Shown one piece after another: positions 7,067 through 9,405 of a DNA stretch of 9,405 bases. Origin of the DNA: Pseudomonadota bacterium. Lineage in GTDB: Bacteria; Pseudomonadota; Alphaproteobacteria; Rhizobiales; Hyphomicrobiaceae. The notes beneath the pieces are model-generated. The model was not told the origin of the DNA. It was given only the letters and a program-made list of their open reading frames with translations, and ran no database searches. Where the stretch lies: positions 1 through 9,405 of the forward strand of contig QGVC01000115.1 of NCBI GenBank assembly GCA_003242645.1, read 5' to 3'. The position numbers and the translations under genes were made by a program. Within the stretch, counting starts at the first letter, position 1. Each line of letters begins with the position of its first letter.

Positions 7067-8407
7067 TGACGCCTCCCGGACAGCTTCAGCGATATCGCCG
7101 ACGACGGCCGAAATCAGCTTCTCGTCGTCGCCCTCGGCCATAACGCGAATCACCGGCTCCGTGCCGGATGGCCTGACCACAAGCCGGCCCGACGAGCCGA
7201 GCCGCGACTTGGCTTCGGCAATGGCCTCCTGCACGCGTTCGTTCTCGAGCGGCATGCCGTTGGCGTACCGAACATTCTTCATCACCTGGGGCAGCGGTTC
7301 GAAACGCCGACACACCTCGCTCACAGGCCGGCCGGAGCTCACCACGGCGGCAAGGATTTGCAGGGCCGCGATGAGGCCATCCCCGGTCGTCGTGAAGTCC
7401 GACAAAACGATGTGACCGGATTGCTCGCCGCCCACGTTGAAGCCGTAGCGGCGCATGTGCTCGACGACATAGCGGTCTCCGACAGGCGTGCGAACGAGCG
7501 TCAGGCCAAGTCCTTTCAGGTAGCGCTCGAGCCCGAGGTTGGACATCACCGTCGCCACCAGGCCGCCGCCTGTCAGCCGGCCAGCCTTGGACCAGGTCTC
7601 CGCGATCACGGCCATGATCTGATCGCCGTCGACGAGCCGGCCCTTCTCATCCACGATGACGACACGATCCGCGTCGCCGTCCAGCGCGATGCCGATGTCC
7701 GCCCGCAGCTCGCGGACTTTCTCGATCAGCGCCTCTGGAGCGGTGGAGCCGCATTTGTGGTTGATGTTGCGGCCATTGGGATCGACGCCGATCTTGATGA
7801 CCTCGCCGCCAAGCTCCCAAAGAGCTTCTGGCGCCACCCTGTAGCCAGCGCCGTTGGCGCAATCGATGACAATCCGAAGGCCATCGAGGCGCAGCTCGCG
7901 AGCCAGCGTTCGCTTGGCAAACTCGATGTATCGCTCCTGCGCGCTTTCCACGCGCGTGGCGCGGCCGATTTGATCGGGCGGCGCGAGTAGCTCTTCAACA
8001 TCGGAATCGATGAGCCGCTCGATCTCGGCCTCCGCTTCGTCAGAGAGCTTGTAGCCCTCCGAGTCGAACAGCTTGATACCGTTGTCGTAGTACGGATTGT
8101 GCGAAGCCGAGATCATGACGCCCAGATCGGCGCGCAACGATCTGGTGAGCATGGCCACAGCCGGAGTCGGCATCGGACCAAGCAGGAAGACGTCGCAACC
8201 CACCGACGTGAAACCCGACATCAGCGCAGATTCGATCATGTAGCCGGACAGTCTCGTGTCCTTGCCGATGACGACCCGGATGCGCTGCTTGCCGTTTGCG
8301 AAGATCTTTCCGGCCGCCATGCCAACCTTGAGCGCGATCTCGGAGGTCATCGGGCTCCGGTTGGCCAGCCCGCGGATTCCATCAGTGCCGAAATAGCGAC
8401 GTGACAT
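7052..8407 (-). CDS. glmM: Phosphoglucosamine mutase
   Basis: It interconverts glucosamine-6-phosphate and glucosamine-1-phosphate in the cytoplasm, feeding UDP-GlcNAc for peptidoglycan and LPS. The 451-residue length is typical. The protein opens with YFGTDGIRG (5-13). The phospho-serine loop ISASHNP places the active Ser at 102, the same position as in E. coli GlmM. The Mg-binding DGDADR is at 243-248, the sugar-binding GGEQSGH at 326-332, and the phosphate-binding RPSGTEP at 412-418. The ATG at 8407 is chosen because the family begins [13 protein letters not shown]; a GTG at 8437 would add 10 unconserved residues and has no ribosome site. AGGAG lies 12 nt upstream, a rather long spacing. 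In many proteobacteria glmM follows ftsH-folP; here its upstream neighbour is the LysM/LytM gene. The 224-bp leader gap suggests its own promoter. Confidence 0.98.
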   Translation of the reverse strand: MSRRYFGTDGIRGLANRSPMTSEIALKVGMAAGKIFANGKQRIRVVIGKDTRLSGYMIESALMSGFTSVGCDVFLLGPMPTPAVAMLTRSLRADLGVMISASHNPYYDNGIKLFDSEGYKLSDEAEAEIERLIDSDVEELLAPPDQIGRATRVESAQERYIEFAKRTLARELRLDGLRIVIDCANGAGYRVAPEALWELGGEVIKIGVDPNGRNINHKCGSTAPEALIEKVRELRADIGIALDGDADRVVIVDEKGRLVDGDQIMAVIAETWSKAGRLTGGGLVATVMSNLGLERYLKGLGLTLVRTPVGDRYVVEHMRRYGFNVGGEQSGHIVLSDFTTTGDGLIAALQILAAVVSSGRPVSEVCRRFEPLPQVMKNVRYANGMPLENERVQEAIAEAKSRLGSSGRLVVRPSGTEPVIRVMAEGDDEKLISAVVGDIAEAVREASLPAE

Positions 8408-8461
8408 TTGCCCGCTCAGCTCCTGCCTGATTTGCACTGGATTGCGCCGGAATGTGGCGGA

Positions 8462-8479
8462 GGTGCGCCCGCGCGCACC
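8462..8479 (-). promoter_or_regulatory. GC-rich stem-loop in the glmM 5' leader
   Basis: GGTGCGC (8462-8468) and GCGCACC (8473-8479) are perfect 7-bp complements around a 4-nt loop, 54 bp upstream of the glmM ATG. If transcription starts near 8490, the hairpin would begin about 11 nt into the mRNA and could stabilise it or control translation. It bears no visible resemblance to the glmS ribozyme. Confidence 0.4.
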
Positions 8480-8487
8480 CGTCCCTC

Positions 8488-8502
8488 AGGCTAAGCCTTA
8501 TA
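8488..8502 (-). promoter_or_regulatory. Possible glmM -10 box overlapping a small palindrome
   Basis: The minus strand reads TATAAG at 8502-8497, a 5-of-6 match to the -10 consensus. The hexamer 18 bp upstream (CCTACA) matches TTGACA only in its ACA half, so the promoter is weak or activator-dependent. The 11-bp palindrome AGGCT-A-AGCCT (8488-8498) overlaps the -10 and the expected start site, where a repressor could act. This is inference from position. Confidence 0.35.
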
Positions 8503-8555
8503 CCACCTGCGCGAGCGCCATGTAGGTTGAACGCCCCACACTGTGAATAGGATGC

Positions 8556-8578
8556 GGCCGGTTGGAAACCCGGCCAAC
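8556..8578 (-). repeat. Two mutually exclusive inverted repeats in the LytM-glmM gap
   Basis: On the minus strand, GTTGG pairs with CCAAC (5 bp, 8-nt loop), or GGCCGG pairs with CCGGCC (6 bp, 8-nt loop). The two helices share bases and cannot form together. They lie 54 bp downstream of the LysM/LytM stop and upstream of the possible glmM -10. This could be part of a terminator region or a switch; chance in GC-rich DNA is also possible. Confidence 0.3.
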
Positions 8579-8604
8579 TCGCGTGGCGGACATCGCGTGA
8601 TTAG

Positions 8605-8626
8605 GCCGAGCGAGAACTCGCTCGGC
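8605..8626 (-). terminator. Terminator-like hairpin after the LysM/LytM gene
   Basis: GCCGAGCGAG and CTCGCTCGGC form a perfect 10-bp inverted repeat separated by AA; in RNA this gives a 9-bp stem with a 4-nt loop. It starts 5 bp after the stop codon. The following bases (CTAATCACG) lack a real T-tract, so termination would be inefficient or Rho-assisted, but the position right behind the stop favours a 3'-end role. Confidence 0.55.
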
Positions 8627-8631
8627 GCGCT

Positions 8632-9405
8632 CTACTCCAAATAGGGAATGGGATCGACCGGACTCGAACCCTTTCGCAGCTCGAAGTGGAGCTGGGGCGT
8701 TTCGGCCTTGCCGGTCTTGCCAGCCTTGGCGATGACCTGGCCCCGCCGTACACGATCGCCGCGCTTGACCAGCAACTGATCGTTGTGAGCGTAAGCCGTG
8801 ATCCAGCCGTCGTCATGCCGGATGAGCACGAGGTTCCCATAGTCCTTCAGCTCGCTACCGGCAAAGACGACGACGCCACTTTCCGCCGCGTGAACGTCCG
8901 TGCCCACAGGCACGGCAAGCTTGATGCCATCGCTATGACTGCCGTCGGGTTGCTTGCCGAACCCGGCAATCACCCGCCCCCGGACTGGCCAACGGAACTT
9001 TCCGACGCCGTCTGCTTGCTCCTCAGCGGTTCTGTTGTCCTGAGGAGGCTGAGGCTCATCTGCCTTCGCTTCGGCGGCCGACGGAGCATCGCTCAAGGTG
9101 TCAGACCGGTTCAGGGCTGCAATACGCTTCTTCTGCTGCGCGTTGATGATGACGGGGTTGTTGGGCCCCGGCTCATACGATGTATCCGTGGCAGGAGCAG
9201 AATCGGGCTGTTTCGGCGCGCCGCCGGGTTGCTCAGCAATTGTCAGTGGAGCGGGTGGCGCATCCCCCACACTCCTGACAGCCGACTTGGAGGGCGGCAG
9301 CTTCAGGACCGTGCCGGCGCGGACTCTGCGCGGATCATCGATGTTGTTGATCCGCATGAGCTCTGCCAGGGAGACACCTTTGCTTACGGCAATGCGATAA
9401 AGGCT
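8632..9405 (-). CDS. LysM + degenerate LytM (M23-like) envelope protein, N-terminus outside the window
   Basis: 257 residues are visible; the frame is open to the right edge. The first 36 residues are the C-terminal two thirds of a LysM peptidoglycan-binding repeat (LYRIAVSKGVSLAELMRINN, then a GTVLKLP ending). A Pro/Ala/Asp-rich linker, low complexity and probably disordered, spans ~37-135. A LytM domain follows at ~139-257 (PVRGRVIAGFG to the PIPYLE terminus). In active M23 enzymes the zinc ligands are His and Asp in HxGxD and the second His of HxH; the first HxH His and the YAH His are catalytic. Here HxGxD reads SDGIK (158-162), losing both ligands, though a displaced His157 is adjacent. 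HxH reads QLH (238-240), losing the first His, while His207 (YAH) and His240 remain. This pattern resembles NlpD/EnvC/DipM-type amidase activators, so the likely role is to activate a septal amidase in the periplasm rather than to cut peptidoglycan. A terminator-like hairpin follows. Confidence 0.9.
   Translation of the reverse strand, partial: SLYRIAVSKGVSLAELMRINNIDDPRRVRAGTVLKLPPSKSAVRSVGDAPPAPLTIAEQPGGAPKQPDSAPATDTSYEPGPNNPVIINAQQKKRIAALNRSDTLSDAPSAAEAKADEPQPPQDNRTAEEQADGVGKFRWPVRGRVIAGFGKQPDGSHSDGIKLAVPVGTDVHAAESGVVVFAGSELKDYGNLVLIRHDDGWITAYAHNDQLLVKRGDRVRRGQVIAKAGKTGKAETPQLHFELRKGSSPVDPIPYLE

Noticed and set aside
8508..8524. Sigma-54 promoter (TGGCGC on the minus strand) before glmM
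   Set aside because: The GG half resembles the consensus, but the -12 TTGC element is absent at the required spacing.
8650..8690. tRNA T-arm-like GGGTTCGAGTCC on the minus strand
   Set aside because: It encodes the KGSSPVDP segment conserved at the end of LytM domains, and no acceptor stem or anticodon arm fits around it.

Overview
The window is GC-rich chromosomal DNA from an alphaproteobacterium, most likely of the order Hyphomicrobiales (Rhizobiales). Three things point there: the alphaproteobacterial class of phosphoserine aminotransferase in a serC-serA pair, a PleC/DivJ/PdhS-like histidine kinase core, and a LysM plus degenerate LytM envelope protein resembling DipM-type amidase activators. 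The genus cannot be told from the sequence. No phage, insertion sequence, CRISPR array, rRNA or tRNA is visible. This is core-genome housekeeping content.

Layout. A histidine kinase whose N-terminus lies outside the window runs on the + strand (2-835). Everything else is on the - strand. In transcription order it is: a LysM/LytM envelope protein truncated by the right edge (9405-8632), glmM (8407-7052), serC (6882-5707), serA (5608-4028), a secreted MuiA-family protein (3927-2254) and purA (2153-861). purA converges on the kinase with only 25 bp between the stop codons. No gap exceeds 300 bases; the largest (8408-8631, 224 bp) holds inverted repeats and a possible glmM promoter.

Functions. 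serC and serA encode consecutive enzymes of phosphorylated serine biosynthesis: 3-phosphoglycerate to phosphohydroxypyruvate (SerA), then to phosphoserine (SerC). PurA starts the AMP branch of purine synthesis. GlmM makes glucosamine-1-phosphate for peptidoglycan and LPS precursors. The LysM/LytM protein probably controls septal peptidoglycan hydrolysis, and the MuiA-like protein is predicted to be exported. Three of the six complete or partial minus-strand products are therefore envelope-related.

The least explained part is the set of intergenic inverted repeats. Every minus-strand gap except the one before muiA holds a convincing stem-loop (the muiA gap has only an 11-bp palindrome). The most interesting are the purA leader, where a bulged hairpin presents a loop complementary to the purA Shine-Dalgarno sequence; the serC leader, a short hairpin with an anti-SD-like arm; the serC-serA spacer, a long bulged hairpin; and the glmM leader, a GC-rich hairpin close to a candidate -10. 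None is followed by a T-tract, so simple intrinsic terminators do not explain them well. I see no wholly new multi-gene system; the candidates for novelty are these RNA elements.
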